A stretch of DNA of 64,000 nt. It comes from Aliikangiella coralliicola. GTDB taxonomy: Bacteria; Pseudomonadota; Gammaproteobacteria; Enterobacterales; Kangiellaceae. This document shows, one piece after another, positions 44,021 through 52,784 of the stretch (its first letter is position 1; each line of letters begins with the position of its first letter). A program made the translations under genes and the position numbers. The stretch covers positions 124,001 to 188,000 of the forward strand of contig NZ_ML660161.1 in assembly GCF_007004725.1 (NCBI RefSeq), read 5' to 3'. Below the pieces are notes generated by a model that searched no databases, was not told the DNA's origin, and saw nothing but the letters and a program-made list of their open reading frames with translations.

Positions 44021-44463
44021 GATGTTGCAGTTTTGGCAAATTTGTCCAACGCGCCGGTTATTTTTTTAATAACTTCTTCACACCCCTTAATCTGATGACG
44101 TTCAATTAGATACTCGGGATTGTTATAAGATAGCCAGACTTGTCCCGAGTCATTTCGCCAAATTAACGCTTTTTGAGGAAGATCAATCGCGACTTTTTGT
44201 TGACACTGCATTAACGGAGTACCAACTTTTGGGTTGCCGAAGATAATTAACTCGGTAGGACGCAAATCCTTACCGGCTTTTTTCGCGCCAGCGGTGTGGT
44301 CAATTCTGGCGAAGACAGTCATGCCTTTTTCTTTCAGAATTTTTTCTAAGCGATCTGCTGTAGTTTTGACGCTGTTTGAACTAGCAACACTGACAATGCC
44401 ATCGTTAGCTGTTGCGGTTAGTGAAAAACAAAGTAGTATAAAACAGGATAATAATCGAAACAT
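44011..44463 (-). CDS. DUF302-domain periplasmic protein
   Basis: Product of 150 residues from the ATG behind GAGGG; a TTG six codons earlier is unlikely. Signal peptide about 1-20 (ending TATA/ND). DUF302 pattern: a helix with KILKEKGMTVFARIDHTAGA, LIIFGNPKVGTPLMQ and WLSYNNPEYLIERH. Function unknown; family members are small periplasmic or cytosolic alpha/beta proteins. It follows the chorismate mutase gene by 19 bp, so the two form an operon. Confidence 0.87.
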   Translation of the reverse strand: MFRLLSCFILLCFSLTATANDGIVSVASSNSVKTTADRLEKILKEKGMTVFARIDHTAGAKKAGKDLRPTELIIFGNPKVGTPLMQCQQKVAIDLPQKALIWRNDSGQVWLSYNNPEYLIERHQIKGCEEVIKKITGALDKFAKTATSKK

Positions 44464-44482
44464 TTTTCCCTCGCGCGTCAAA

Positions 44483-45046
44483 TTAACTGTTGGACCGAAC
44501 AGCAGATTTTTTGGTCTGCAATTTAATTTTTAATAAGGCATCAAATAACAGTCTTTTGTCTGACTGGCTCACGTACTTTACATCAATTATCTCGCTGAAT
44601 TCGCTAAACTGAGTGGGTTGGAACTGGCCTTCACTTTTTATTCGAGCCGCTATTTTATTGATGATTGTCTCGCCTAGCTGTACCAATTCAGGACGAACAA
44701 ACTTTTGTAAGTCTTTTGGTTTTCGAGTGGTTGGTTTTGACAGTAAATCTGCGCGATAGCGATATTGAATTGCTTTGGCAACTGCAATTTGAGCTTGAAA
44801 AAAATTTTCTATTTGCGTTGCTTCAATACCGAGACTGCGAGCTGTTATAACGGCCTTTTTTATCACTAGTTTTTCTCTTTCAATATCTTCAATAGGCCGA
44901 TGGTGATTGGCTTTAAACAGCGCAACATCTTCCATATAACTGAGTCGCTCATTCATTGCTTTGAATAATTCTTTGCTGATGTTTTCTGCTGATGCTTGTA
45001 ACGAAAAGATGCTTATCAAAAACAAACTAAGCATTATGTTTTTCAC
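44483..45046 (-). CDS. aroQ: Secreted (gamma-class) AroQ chorismate mutase
   Basis: Product of 187 residues from a GTG behind GGAG; the open frame extends further upstream without a ribosome site. A signal peptide (ends LQASA/EN) precedes an all-helical AroQ-gamma domain: MNERLSYMEDVALFKANH, PIEDIEREKLVIKKA and FFQAQIAVAKAIQYRYRADLL. It turns chorismate into prephenate in the periplasm, outside the normal cytosolic pathway, where its role is unclear. The neighbouring DUF302 protein is also exported, suggesting a joint periplasmic function. Confidence 0.87.
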   Translation of the reverse strand: MKNIMLSLFLISIFSLQASAENISKELFKAMNERLSYMEDVALFKANHHRPIEDIEREKLVIKKAVITARSLGIEATQIENFFQAQIAVAKAIQYRYRADLLSKPTTRKPKDLQKFVRPELVQLGETIINKIAARIKSEGQFQPTQFSEFSEIIDVKYVSQSDKRLLFDALLKIKLQTKKSAVRSNS

Positions 45047-45261
45047 TATTGTTCTCCTGAACGAGGGATTAGCTGATTGTCTTGTTTTAACTAAGGCCAA
45101 TTCAAATGTTTGTAACACCATAAACAAATTATTTGAGGATGCCAAACGATCTTTTACATTGTGGGTTGGGCATCGCAATATCGATTGATCGGCTTGACAG
45201 TTAACTACTTGTATAGGTAGTATTTGTTGCAAGCGAATCTATTGGCTGAAGATAAAATGAA

Positions 45262-45861
45262 ATGACTCCAAAGACACTCAATAAAGCCCGTCGTGAACTA
45301 CTCAAGTGTGACTATCTTGGTCCGGTGGTTAAGGAGCATGGCAAGTGCGTGATTGATGTAGAAAAATCGGATCCTTTCGACACTTTGATTTCATCAATAA
45401 TTTCACAGCAACTATCGGTTAAAGCGGCAGCGACTATTGAGAGTCGGGTTAGAAAACTGGCGGGAAAGCAGTTTAGACCGACTAAACTTTTAAAAATATC
45501 TAGTGAAGATTTGCGTGGTTGTGGTTTATCGACTCGAAAAACAGAGTATGTACTCGGTATTGCCGATGCGGTTAAACGTCGAAAATTAAATTTTAAAAAG
45601 TTAGTCGACGCTAGTGATGAGGAAGTCACCCAAAAGCTGGTTGAACTGCGAGGTGTTGGCCAATGGACAGCAGAGATGTTTATGATATTTTCACTAGGTA
45701 GAATGGATGTTTTTTCTGTATTAGATGTTGGGTTGCAAAGGGGAATGCGAATTTTATTCGGTGATGAGGCTTGCGACCTTCAGGCAATGACAACACTGGC
45801 TGAGCGTTGGCAACCCTATCGAAGTGTTGCCAGTTGGTATTTGTGGAAAGTGGTTGATTAA
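45262..45861 (+). CDS. DNA-3-methyladenine glycosylase II-type HhH-GPD protein
   Basis: Product of 199 residues. The AlkA core is visible without the N-terminal AlkA domain: LISSIISQQLSVKAAATI, the helix-hairpin-helix LVELRGVGQWTAEMFMIFSL, and the catalytic-Asp region DVFSVLDVGLQRG. It excises alkylated purines in base-excision repair. No Ada-type partner is nearby. Confidence 0.9.
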   Translation: MTPKTLNKARRELLKCDYLGPVVKEHGKCVIDVEKSDPFDTLISSIISQQLSVKAAATIESRVRKLAGKQFRPTKLLKISSEDLRGCGLSTRKTEYVLGIADAVKRRKLNFKKLVDASDEEVTQKLVELRGVGQWTAEMFMIFSLGRMDVFSVLDVGLQRGMRILFGDEACDLQAMTTLAERWQPYRSVASWYLWKVVD

Positions 45862-45887
45862 GTAGTGCTGTCACTTAAACAACGTAA

Positions 45888-46532
45888 TTAAAGAATACCT
45901 TTTTCAATTGCGATAAGAACTGCTCTGGTTCTATCGCGCACCCCCAGCTTGGCGAGTACATTAGATACATGGTTTTTAATGGTTCCCTCAGACTTGTGTA
46001 GTGCTTGGGAAATTTCTTTGTTGGAACAACCACTAGCCATTAATCCGAGCACTTCAATTTCTTTGGGAGAAAGAGACTCAATAGTATCTGGTGCCTCAAA
46101 GCCTGGCTTGAAACCTTGTAATCCTTGGATTAGCCTCTCTGTCAGTGCCGGTTGCATCAGGCTTTTTCCCTGATGAACTGCTTCAATTCCTTCGATCAAC
46201 GTTTCTAAAGAAACGTCTTTTAGTAAGTAGCCCTTAGCGCCAGCGTGAATGCCTCGGAGAATAAACTCATGATCGTCAAATGTTGTTAAGATAATTGTCG
46301 GAATTTTAATTTGCTTTTCATTCAATAAATTGAGAGTTTCGATACCATCCATTTTCGGCATCGAGAGATCCAGCAGAATAACTTGTGGTTGGCAGGATTG
46401 AATGGCATCGATTATTTCAGTGCCATCCTGGGCTTCACCAACAACTTTGACTTTGTCTGAAAGGTTGAGAAGGCTTTTGATACCTTCTCTCACTAACATT
46501 TGATCGTCGACTAATAGAACGCGAATTGTCAC
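45888..46532 (-). CDS. NarL/LuxR-family response regulator
   Basis: Product of 214 residues from GTG behind GAGG (an ATG four codons upstream would overlap the kinase gene by 11 bp). Receiver domain with VDDQ, phospho-acceptor Asp in LLDLSMPKMDG, and the Lys in LLKDVS. LuxR-type helix-turn-helix at the end: LSPKEIEVLGLMASGCSNKEISQAL. It is paired with the DesK-like kinase directly upstream in the same operon. Targets unknown. Confidence 0.93.
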   Translation of the reverse strand: MTIRVLLVDDQMLVREGIKSLLNLSDKVKVVGEAQDGTEIIDAIQSCQPQVILLDLSMPKMDGIETLNLLNEKQIKIPTIILTTFDDHEFILRGIHAGAKGYLLKDVSLETLIEGIEAVHQGKSLMQPALTERLIQGLQGFKPGFEAPDTIESLSPKEIEVLGLMASGCSNKEISQALHKSEGTIKNHVSNVLAKLGVRDRTRAVLIAIEKGIL

Positions 46533-46533
46533 G

Positions 46534-47700
46534 CTATGCCTCAACTAAATTACTTGATAATGGGATATGTGCGACAATTTTGAGCGCATTCTTAACGCGT
46601 TCAAAGTGTAACTCGCCATTAAATTCTTCAATCCTCTCTCGCATGCCATTTAAACCATTTCCTGGAGAGAGTTCTCCATGAACTTGACCGTTGTCGAACA
46701 ACTCTAATTTCAGGCTCGACGCATCTCGCTCAACAGACACCCAGAACTCGCTGGCACCACTATGGCGCAAACTGTTAGTGATGGCTTCTTGAATACAGTT
46801 GAGCAAAGCTTTGGCCAGCTCAATTTCTTCCAGGTTAAGGTGCGTATCGATATTTGAATGAATTTTCAATTTAGGAATTTGATCGCTCATCAACTGAATC
46901 ATTTTGGAAAAATCGAGAGTTTGATTTTCGCGAAGCGTTGTCACTGCGTCTCTAACGTCACTTAGTAGTAACTTTGCCAGAGAATAGCATTGATCGATTT
47001 TAGTTTTCGCTTCTCCTTCGGTCAAATGTCCTGCAACCTGTAAGTTAATAATCAGTGCCGTTAAGTGATGTCCTAATAAATCGTGCAGGTCCCTGGCAAT
47101 TCGGGTTCTCTCATTTTGTTTCGACGCTTCGGCTAGTAGATGTTGTGTTGCCTGTAATTCTTTTGCCAATCTTTGTGATTCTAAAGACACAGCTTCCGCC
47201 TGTTGTGTATGGTAACCCATTAATATGGCAAAGAAGTGGAATGTCGAAAACAGTAAAGATTGAAAAAATGCGGAGCTATATTGCCAATGAAACGCAAATA
47301 TTGATGACCATGCACCAATGGTGAGAATCATGATGACAATAGCTGTGCTAATTTTAAAAAAGTGCGGCAATATTGCAACCCAGATAATAGTGAGTATTGG
47401 TAAAAATTCGAGAGGTATGTACCAGATTATCAAAAGTGAAGCTGACAGCTGCACCGCCAAAAGAAGATAGTAATAAGGGCTTTTATCTGGAAACAAATTG
47501 TCTTTGGTAATGGCTAGAAAACAGCCGAGATATATCAAAAACAAAGTAACAACAATACCCAGTTTTTCTTGTCTTTGCGGGCCCCCGTTATAAAGCCAAT
47601 AGAGGGTAATTCCGAACACAACCATCCAGGTTGCAATTCCTGCAACTTCGGCAAGGCTGATACTGACTTTTGAAGTCTTAGGGCAAGTTTGACTGTTCAT
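46534..47700 (-). CDS. Membrane sensor histidine kinase (HisKA_3, DesK-like)
   Basis: Product of about 388 residues from the ATG at 47700; an ATG nine codons upstream is possible. About five or six membrane helices (residues 10-165) with no large periplasmic domain, so it may sense membrane state. Then a coiled segment, the phospho-acceptor His in RIARDLHDLLGHHLTAL, and an ATPase domain with N box (EAITNSLRHSGA) and G box (GNGLNGMRERIEE). Co-operonic with the response regulator next to it. Confidence 0.9.
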   Translation of the reverse strand: MNSQTCPKTSKVSISLAEVAGIATWMVVFGITLYWLYNGGPQRQEKLGIVVTLFLIYLGCFLAITKDNLFPDKSPYYYLLLAVQLSASLLIIWYIPLEFLPILTIIWVAILPHFFKISTAIVIMILTIGAWSSIFAFHWQYSSAFFQSLLFSTFHFFAILMGYHTQQAEAVSLESQRLAKELQATQHLLAEASKQNERTRIARDLHDLLGHHLTALIINLQVAGHLTEGEAKTKIDQCYSLAKLLLSDVRDAVTTLRENQTLDFSKMIQLMSDQIPKLKIHSNIDTHLNLEEIELAKALLNCIQEAITNSLRHSGASEFWVSVERDASSLKLELFDNGQVHGELSPGNGLNGMRERIEEFNGELHFERVKNALKIVAHIPLSSNLVEA

Positions 47701-47838
47701 GGCTAAATTATGGCAAAAATACTCCAACTTCGAAATAGGCCAAAAGTCACGGTTTTAATTCATGACTTTTCGCACTGATATTAACAACGATGCTTTCTTA
47801 AAATGAGTCATCAGTTCAAGGTCATGCTTCCTTGAAGT

Positions 47839-47886
47839 CTGGGTTCTTTAAAACCTGGACTCTTTAAAGCCTGGATCTCTTAAAAC
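47839..47886. repeat. Three imperfect 16-bp tandem repeats upstream of the DUF2306-like gene
   Basis: CTGGGTTCTTTAAAAC, CTGGACTCTTTAAAGC and CTGGATCTCTTAAAAC, head to tail, in the spacer between the divergent sensor kinase and the membrane protein gene. Confidence 0.78.
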
Positions 47887-47915
47887 CAGGTAGCCGACAA
47901 TAGTAGGAGAAACTT

Positions 47916-48659
47916 GTGCCTCAGTTAATTCATCAAATTGCATTTTACATTCATGTGATCGCTGGAAGTATTGCATTAGTGGTCTTCTGGTTGCCAATAT
48001 TTGCTAAGAAAGGCGACAAAAAACACCGCCGATTTGGGCAGTTGTTTGTTAACGGCATGTACGCAGTGTCTATAAGTGGTGTTCTCATGACTTTATTTGT
48101 GCTGGTTGATCCCATTGGTGTGAGAGCACCGGAGAGAAACCTCGACATTGAACAAGCTTATAACCTGGCGTATCAAAATCGAGTTTTTGCGGGCTTTTTG
48201 CTGATGTTGTCTATTTTAGTTTTTAGCAATGTCAAACAGTCCGTACTGGTACTGAAAGTTAAAGCGCAGAGAGAATTACTCAAAACACGGTTTCACATTG
48301 GGACAATTATCTTCTTAGGTATGGTAGGCCTGGTCGTTGGATGGATTGGATTTAGTGAGCAATTGCTATTACTTCAGATTTTTTCAGTATTGTCGGTCTT
48401 AAATTCGATAGGGATGTTGCATTATATTTATAAGTCAAATCTCAAGCAGCGTGAATGGATTATCGCTCATCTGGGAAATATTCTTGGGGCGGGTATCGGG
48501 GCCTATACTGCTTTTTTTGCTTTTGGCGGAAGTCGCCTATTTTCAGAAATTTTGACAGGTAACTTACAGGTTATTCCCTGGATAGCGCCGGGAGTCATCG
48601 GTGTTGTTAGTTCTATTTACCTGACAAAAAAATACCAACAGCAATTTCGAGTGGCTTGA
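47916..48659 (+). CDS. DUF2306-like seven-helix membrane protein
   Basis: Product of 247 residues starting at GTG after AGTAGGAG. About seven hydrophobic helices, with His in the first (FYIHVIAGSIALV), KKHRRFGQLFVNGMY after the second, and His residues in later helices (TRFHIGTII, IAHLGNILG), reminiscent of DUF2306 proteins. Function unknown; a heme or metal role for the His residues is a guess. Divergent from the two-component system, which may control it. Confidence 0.72.
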   Translation: MPQLIHQIAFYIHVIAGSIALVVFWLPIFAKKGDKKHRRFGQLFVNGMYAVSISGVLMTLFVLVDPIGVRAPERNLDIEQAYNLAYQNRVFAGFLLMLSILVFSNVKQSVLVLKVKAQRELLKTRFHIGTIIFLGMVGLVVGWIGFSEQLLLLQIFSVLSVLNSIGMLHYIYKSNLKQREWIIAHLGNILGAGIGAYTAFFAFGGSRLFSEILTGNLQVIPWIAPGVIGVVSSIYLTKKYQQQFRVA

Positions 48660-48718
48660 ATTAGCTTACCCGTTGTTAGAACTCACTCATTTGAGCCAAA
48701 AATAAGAGGTTCCTTTAC

Positions 48719-49705
48719 ATGTCAAAGCCAACTGTTCGTACACACTTTCTGTTAATTTCATTTTTATTAGCGTCAATTATGTCGGCTTCTGCGGCCTGGG
48801 CCTCGTCGGCAATTGATGCCTTCGAGCAAGAAGACTATCCAAAGGCGAAAAAGTTATTTCGTTCTCATTCTGACAAAATAGAGGCCGATTATTATCTTGG
48901 TAGAATTGCTTTGATTGAAAAAGAACTGGACACGGCTGAGGATTACCTGGAGAAAGCGGTTGAAGCATTACCTGAAAATCCTGATTATCATTTCTGGTAT
49001 GGATTGGTTAACGCACGCCAAGCGGCCAACGCTTCAATTTTTACTGCGCCAGGATATGCGTCCGATGCAAAAGCGCATTTTAAAAAGGCTTTGGCGATAA
49101 ATCCGTCTCATGTAAAAGCCATGAAAGGCTTAATTAGTTTTTATAGTAATGCACCTGCAATCGCCGGTGGTTCCGATGAAAAGGCGCTTGCTATGGCTGA
49201 TAAACTCTATGCAGTGGATGCTAAGGAAGGTCTAATTAGTAAAATTGCCATTTATCGAGAGCAGCAAGAGCTCGATGATGAATTAAAAATAGCGCAACAG
49301 CTAATGAACGATTTTCCAGACTCTCCAAGGGCATTGCTTAAAGCAGGCTTTGCCTATCAATATGCAAAACAATATGAGCGAGCGCTGGAGATTTTTGAAA
49401 AAGCAGTTAAAAAGCAAAATGAGGACGAAGCGAATTATTTAACTGGTGCTCTGTATCAAATTGGTAGAACGGCTGCGTTAAGTGAAAAGTACACTCAACG
49501 AGGGATTGAAGCTCTTAGGCGTTATCTTGAAAAAGATATCAGTTCAGATTTACCGAGCATCTATTGGGCAAAATTTCGGTTAGCGAGTTTATATCTGCGG
49601 CAGGGAAATAAGGAAGATGCCAGACAGTTGGCGCTGGAAGTTTCGAAGAATAAGGACGATGTGACTTTGGCGAAACGCGCTAAAAAATTATTGAAAAAGA
49701 TTTAA
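48719..49705 (+). CDS. Exported TPR-repeat protein
   Basis: Product of 328 residues with a signal peptide (cleavage near AAWA/SS). Tetratricopeptide helices run through the chain: EADYYLGRIALIEKELDTAE, AKAHFKKALAINPSHVKAM, RALLKAGFAYQYAKQYERAL and YWAKFRLASLYLRQGNKEDA. A periplasmic scaffold for protein contacts; partner unknown. Single gene with a terminator shared with yceI. Confidence 0.85.
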   Translation: MSKPTVRTHFLLISFLLASIMSASAAWASSAIDAFEQEDYPKAKKLFRSHSDKIEADYYLGRIALIEKELDTAEDYLEKAVEALPENPDYHFWYGLVNARQAANASIFTAPGYASDAKAHFKKALAINPSHVKAMKGLISFYSNAPAIAGGSDEKALAMADKLYAVDAKEGLISKIAIYREQQELDDELKIAQQLMNDFPDSPRALLKAGFAYQYAKQYERALEIFEKAVKKQNEDEANYLTGALYQIGRTAALSEKYTQRGIEALRRYLEKDISSDLPSIYWAKFRLASLYLRQGNKEDARQLALEVSKNKDDVTLAKRAKKLLKKI

Positions 49706-49796
49706 CGACTGAGAAAAATGATCGAGCGCTTGTTATTCGATAGTGTGATGTGAATAGATGACATGAACTAATCAGAATCAATCAAACTTTTTCTTA

Positions 49797-49831
49797 AAAA
49801 AGCGCCAACTGTTATTTCAGAAGGCGCTTTT
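49797..49831. terminator. Bidirectional terminator between TPR gene and yceI
   Basis: AAAAGCGCC/GGCGCTTTT arms around a 16-nt loop between convergent genes. Confidence 0.75.
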
Positions 49832-49837
49832 AAAGTT

Positions 49838-50428
49838 TTATTTCTTTTTAATTCCTTCGATATGTAATTCCAGGTAAACGTCTGCAGAAGCTGGTCCTAA
49901 ATCCATTGGTACGCCGAAGTCAGCCATGGTTATTTTGGCTTCGCCGCTAAATCCCGCTCGATAACCATTCCATGGATCTGGGCCTTCACCAATTTTTTCT
50001 GCATTAATCACGATTTCTTTTGTGATCTTTCTGATGGTGATTTTTCCTTTGACTTTTAATTTCCCATCGCCTAAATCTTTAACCGAAGTGCTGACAAAGG
50101 ACGCTTCGGGGAATTTTGAAACTTCGAGGAAGTCAGCGCTTTTTATATGCTTGTCTCGTTTTGCGTGATTGGAATCAAAGCTGCCGGTATTAACGTGGAC
50201 CTTGATTTTAGAGGCAGATACATTTTTGGCGTCGTAGCTGAATTTACCTTCAAATTCATTAAATCGGCCCGTTAGCCAAGAATAGCCCAAGTGCTTAACT
50301 TTTAAATTAATTGACGCGTGCGCGCCTTTATTATCAATTATGTACTCGGCGCTGGATGCCGCAGCGCTAACGGTCAGTAAGGCCGCGCCAAACAAAGCCT
50401 TCTTTAGCGTGATTAATTTGGTGTTCAT
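49838..50428 (-). CDS. yceI: YceI-family periplasmic protein
   Basis: Product of 196 residues from the ATG behind GGAG. Signal peptide about 1-26 (ASSA/EY). The YceI lipocalin-like barrel is recognised by YIIDNKGAHASINLKVKHLG, FEGKFSYDAKN, HAKRDKHIKSADFLEVSKFP and a late strand DPWNGYRAGF. Family members bind polyisoprenoids such as ubiquinone in the periplasm. It lies 34 bp after the cytochrome b561 gene, the same yceJ-yceI pairing as E. coli, suggesting a shared quinone or redox role. Confidence 0.93.
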   Translation of the reverse strand: MNTKLITLKKALFGAALLTVSAAASSAEYIIDNKGAHASINLKVKHLGYSWLTGRFNEFEGKFSYDAKNVSASKIKVHVNTGSFDSNHAKRDKHIKSADFLEVSKFPEASFVSTSVKDLGDGKLKVKGKITIRKITKEIVINAEKIGEGPDPWNGYRAGFSGEAKITMADFGVPMDLGPASADVYLELHIEGIKKK

Positions 50429-50465
50429 CAATAGCTCCTCAATTAAATTATGCGTGTATTTTTTG

Positions 50466-51002
50466 CTATAACATTCTTTTCAGGGTTTCATCTTTATCAA
50501 TAAAATGGTGCTTGAGCGCGCCTAATGTGTGAATAACGGCGATTGCAATCAAAACATAAGCTGACCATTCATGAATATCTCCGGCAATATCTTCCTGGTT
50601 ATCAAAAGCGTCAAATAAAGGTGGAATTTCAAACAACCCGAAAACATTAATGCCTCGGTGGTCGGCAGTGGAAATCAGAAAGCCGGTGATAATCAAAATA
50701 AACATCAATAAATATAGGAGATTGTGTGCAATGGTCGCCGACCTTTTCTCCCACATTGCCTGCGAAGCAATAGGCTCAGGTTTACCCTGGGATAATATGA
50801 CGATAAAGCGCGATATTAATAATATCGCGAAAAGTATTCCGAAACTTTCATGATAAAAGGGAGCTGTTTGATACCACTCGCTGTAGTAAGTGAGGTCTAC
50901 CATCCACCAGCCAAGCGCAAACAGGCCGATAACAATGACTGCGCTCAACCAGTGAAAGGTCTTGCCAAGTGTCCCATAGGAATTTGGAGTATTTTTGAGC
51001 AT
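50466..51002 (-). CDS. yceJ: Cytochrome b561-type membrane protein
   Basis: Product of 178 residues with four membrane helices and the heme-ligand histidines expected of bacterial b561: TFHWLSAVIV, YHESFGILFA, ATIAHNLLYLLM and DIHEWSAYVLIAIAVIH. It should transfer electrons between quinol and periplasmic acceptors. First gene of an operon with yceI. Confidence 0.92.
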   Translation of the reverse strand: MLKNTPNSYGTLGKTFHWLSAVIVIGLFALGWWMVDLTYYSEWYQTAPFYHESFGILFAILLISRFIVILSQGKPEPIASQAMWEKRSATIAHNLLYLLMFILIITGFLISTADHRGINVFGLFEIPPLFDAFDNQEDIAGDIHEWSAYVLIAIAVIHTLGALKHHFIDKDETLKRML

Positions 51003-51065
51003 TGAGAATTATTATCGATTATGAAGATCCTCAATATACTGCAAATTTGGTGATGAAATAAAGAG

Positions 51066-51434
51066 CTAACCCTCAGAATTGTCGAGTTTGTTTGCGACAG
51101 ATACTGATTTTTTGGGGTTTAAGCCTAAGTGTTTATAGGAGTATTGCAGGTCTACCGCACGTCTTTTCATCTGGCATAAATCAGGTTTGACCCTGACGAT
51201 TTTTAAGCGGTTTTCGTCAGTATCTTCTATTTCGACTCGAAAACTATCAAAAAATGTACAACCATTACTCACAGCGGTAATTGTGATAAAACCGTCTTTA
51301 AGTTGATAGTCTGTTAGCACTGCCATTTCTTCGCTTTGATGCGTAATTTTATTATTGCTGATAGCAGGTGTCAGGCTGCAGGAGAATTGACAGCACCCGA
51401 TAGCGGTGGCAAATAAAATTTTATAAAGGTTCAT
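51066..51434 (-). CDS. Small exported protein, probable lipoprotein, unknown function
   Basis: Product of 122 residues behind GAGGATGGA. The N-terminus is hydrophobic with a lipobox-like QFSC (Cys19); the -3 position is Gln, unusual for a lipobox, so either a lipoprotein or a normal exported protein. A cluster of Cys residues (NGCTFFDSF, PDLCQMKR) may form a disulfide. No domain recognised. Confidence 0.65.
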   Translation of the reverse strand: MNLYKILFATAIGCCQFSCSLTPAISNNKITHQSEEMAVLTDYQLKDGFITITAVSNGCTFFDSFRVEIEDTDENRLKIVRVKPDLCQMKRRAVDLQYSYKHLGLNPKKSVSVANKLDNSEG

Positions 51435-51520
51435 TCCATCCTCTAAACTAAATAGCTTTTTGAGATTCGTCGTTGTTATTTAACTGAACACAAAAATATA
51501 ACGCGCTCAGGTCTATTTAT

Positions 51521-51613
51521 TTAGCTGAGCGTTAAGGCCAGTGATAATATGATCGCTATCGTTAAACTGATAACAGACACCAGGCCGCCCAGGCTTATTC
51601 GTTTACTTGTCAT
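51521..51613 (-). CDS. 30-residue single-helix membrane peptide
   Basis: Small open frame beginning MTSKRISLGGLVSVISLTIA and continuing hydrophobic to the stop. It is preceded by AAAGGA six bases before the ATG. A basic N-terminus plus one membrane helix is typical of small inner-membrane peptides. Its upstream side abuts a MITE-like element whose inverted repeat begins 16 bp from the ATG. No homologue recognised; coding status rests on the ribosome site and composition. Confidence 0.5.
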   Translation of the reverse strand: MTSKRISLGGLVSVISLTIAIILSLALTLS

Positions 51614-51628
51614 AATTTTCCTTTAAGC

Positions 51629-51926
51629 TAGGGCGTGTTTATCTTTCGTTCTTTGAGATTGCCGAAGTCATTTTTTTGTCCAGCAAGTGATGCGGCATCC
51701 CGACAAAAGATGAGCCATGTAGTCATTCTACAGGTTCAGCTTTTAACGCCGCTGGACGAAAAAATGGCTCGGCCCTACGGGTTGTGGCTAAAACTTTACT
51801 ACTCTGCGTTGTTTGTCGCTTATTTAGAATGACTAAACTGCGCTCCGCACGTCGGGGTGCCGAACCACTTGATTAGCAAACTTTTAGCCGCAACAATCTC
51901 AAAGAACGAAAGATAAACACGCCCTA
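51629..51926. mobile_element. MITE-like element with 31-bp perfect inverted repeats and TA ends
   Basis: The termini GGGCGTGTTTATCTTT... (51631-51661) and their exact reverse complement (51894-51924) bound a 294-bp element. TA at 51629-51630 and 51925-51926 looks like a target duplication of the IS630/Tc1-mariner type. Inside are further inverted repeats: TAGTCATTCTA/TAGAATGACTA (perfect), a GTCCAGC/GCTGGAC pair with A/T flanks, and a CGGCATCCCGAC pair with one mismatch, so the single strand would fold extensively. No transposase fits in it. Probably a non-autonomous element moved in trans. Confidence 0.85.
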
Positions 51927-52244
51927 AATCTGTCCATTCAAACCAAGTGTATATTCCCACAAGAAACGTCTTTGAATTAGTAATATTCAGACATTTGTTA
52001 GTAAATATTGGACTATTTAACGCAATATTGGCTAATTGGGGTTAAATAATAAACAATTAGTCGTTCTATCATTAAAAATGCTGTTTGCTGAACCTTGACT
52101 GAATTTAACCCGGTTGTTTTGCACAAATGTGACTAAAATCAGATCAAATTTTGGTTCCTGTTTAACTCGTTAAGATGATATGGCCCCCAAGTAAGCGACT
52201 GCTTTTTACTTGGAGGGCTAATATTAGACTGTGTGTTTTACGAA
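51927..52244. other. AT-rich spacer with a hairpin near its right end
   Basis: No gene seen. Around 52183-52218 CCAAGTAA/TTACTTGG with GC-rich outer bases forms a hairpin after the minus-strand gene at 52245. It has no T run, so terminator function is uncertain. Confidence 0.4.
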
Positions 52245-52784
52245 CTAGAATGTTATTTCTTTTGAATTTTCGAATGGAGAGACCATGACACTATCTTTGG
52301 TGCAGTAACGCGCTTCAGGATGTTTAGACTTCATCAACTCAACGATTTCATCGACTTGTTTTTTGGCGACATCAATCATTATCAGATAATAGCCTTCTTC
52401 TATTTTGTCGTGGAATGGCTTGAGTCTAAAGTTCTCATTTTGTGCACCGAATAATCCACCATGCCACGCACCAAACAGAATACCCGCTAAAAATATTCCA
52501 ATGAGTATTTCAAATGGCACTTGTTTATCATGAATGGGAATCTGCGATAGAACCAAAGCGACGGTGAGTCCTATTGCTGTACCTTTTAATACTCCTATTT
52601 CGGCACTATGGATAAAATCTGTTTTTTGAAGCATGTTGGCGGAGTGAATGTGGCGTTGATAGAGTCCTTTATCGTTTTTGCTTAACACATGGAAGTCCCA
52701 GTCTGTGATTCCAGCAGCATGGATATCATGTGAAATAGATTCGGTACTATCAATATTTTTGGTGAGGAAATATAGTCGTTTCAT
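52245..52784 (-). CDS. Conserved membrane protein with paired hydrophobic helices (DUF1269-like)
   Basis: Product of 179 residues behind GGAG. The N-terminal half (KRLYFLTKNIDSTESISHDI, FHVLSKNDKGL) looks like a ferredoxin-like strand-helix domain. Then two adjacent membrane helices (about 62-82 and 90-110, with GAWHGGLFGA just after) and a C-terminal half repeating the alpha/beta pattern (YYLIMIDVAKKQVDEIVELM). This arrangement resembles DUF1269-type membrane proteins. Function unknown. Confidence 0.65.
   Translation of the reverse strand: MKRLYFLTKNIDSTESISHDIHAAGITDWDFHVLSKNDKGLYQRHIHSANMLQKTDFIHSAEIGVLKGTAIGLTVALVLSQIPIHDKQVPFEILIGIFLAGILFGAWHGGLFGAQNENFRLKPFHDKIEEGYYLIMIDVAKKQVDEIVELMKSKHPEARYCTKDSVMVSPFENSKEITF

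Noticed and set aside
51635-51832. A 65-codon open frame
   Set aside because: It lies wholly inside the MITE, starts within the terminal inverted repeat and has no ribosome site or protein-like pattern.
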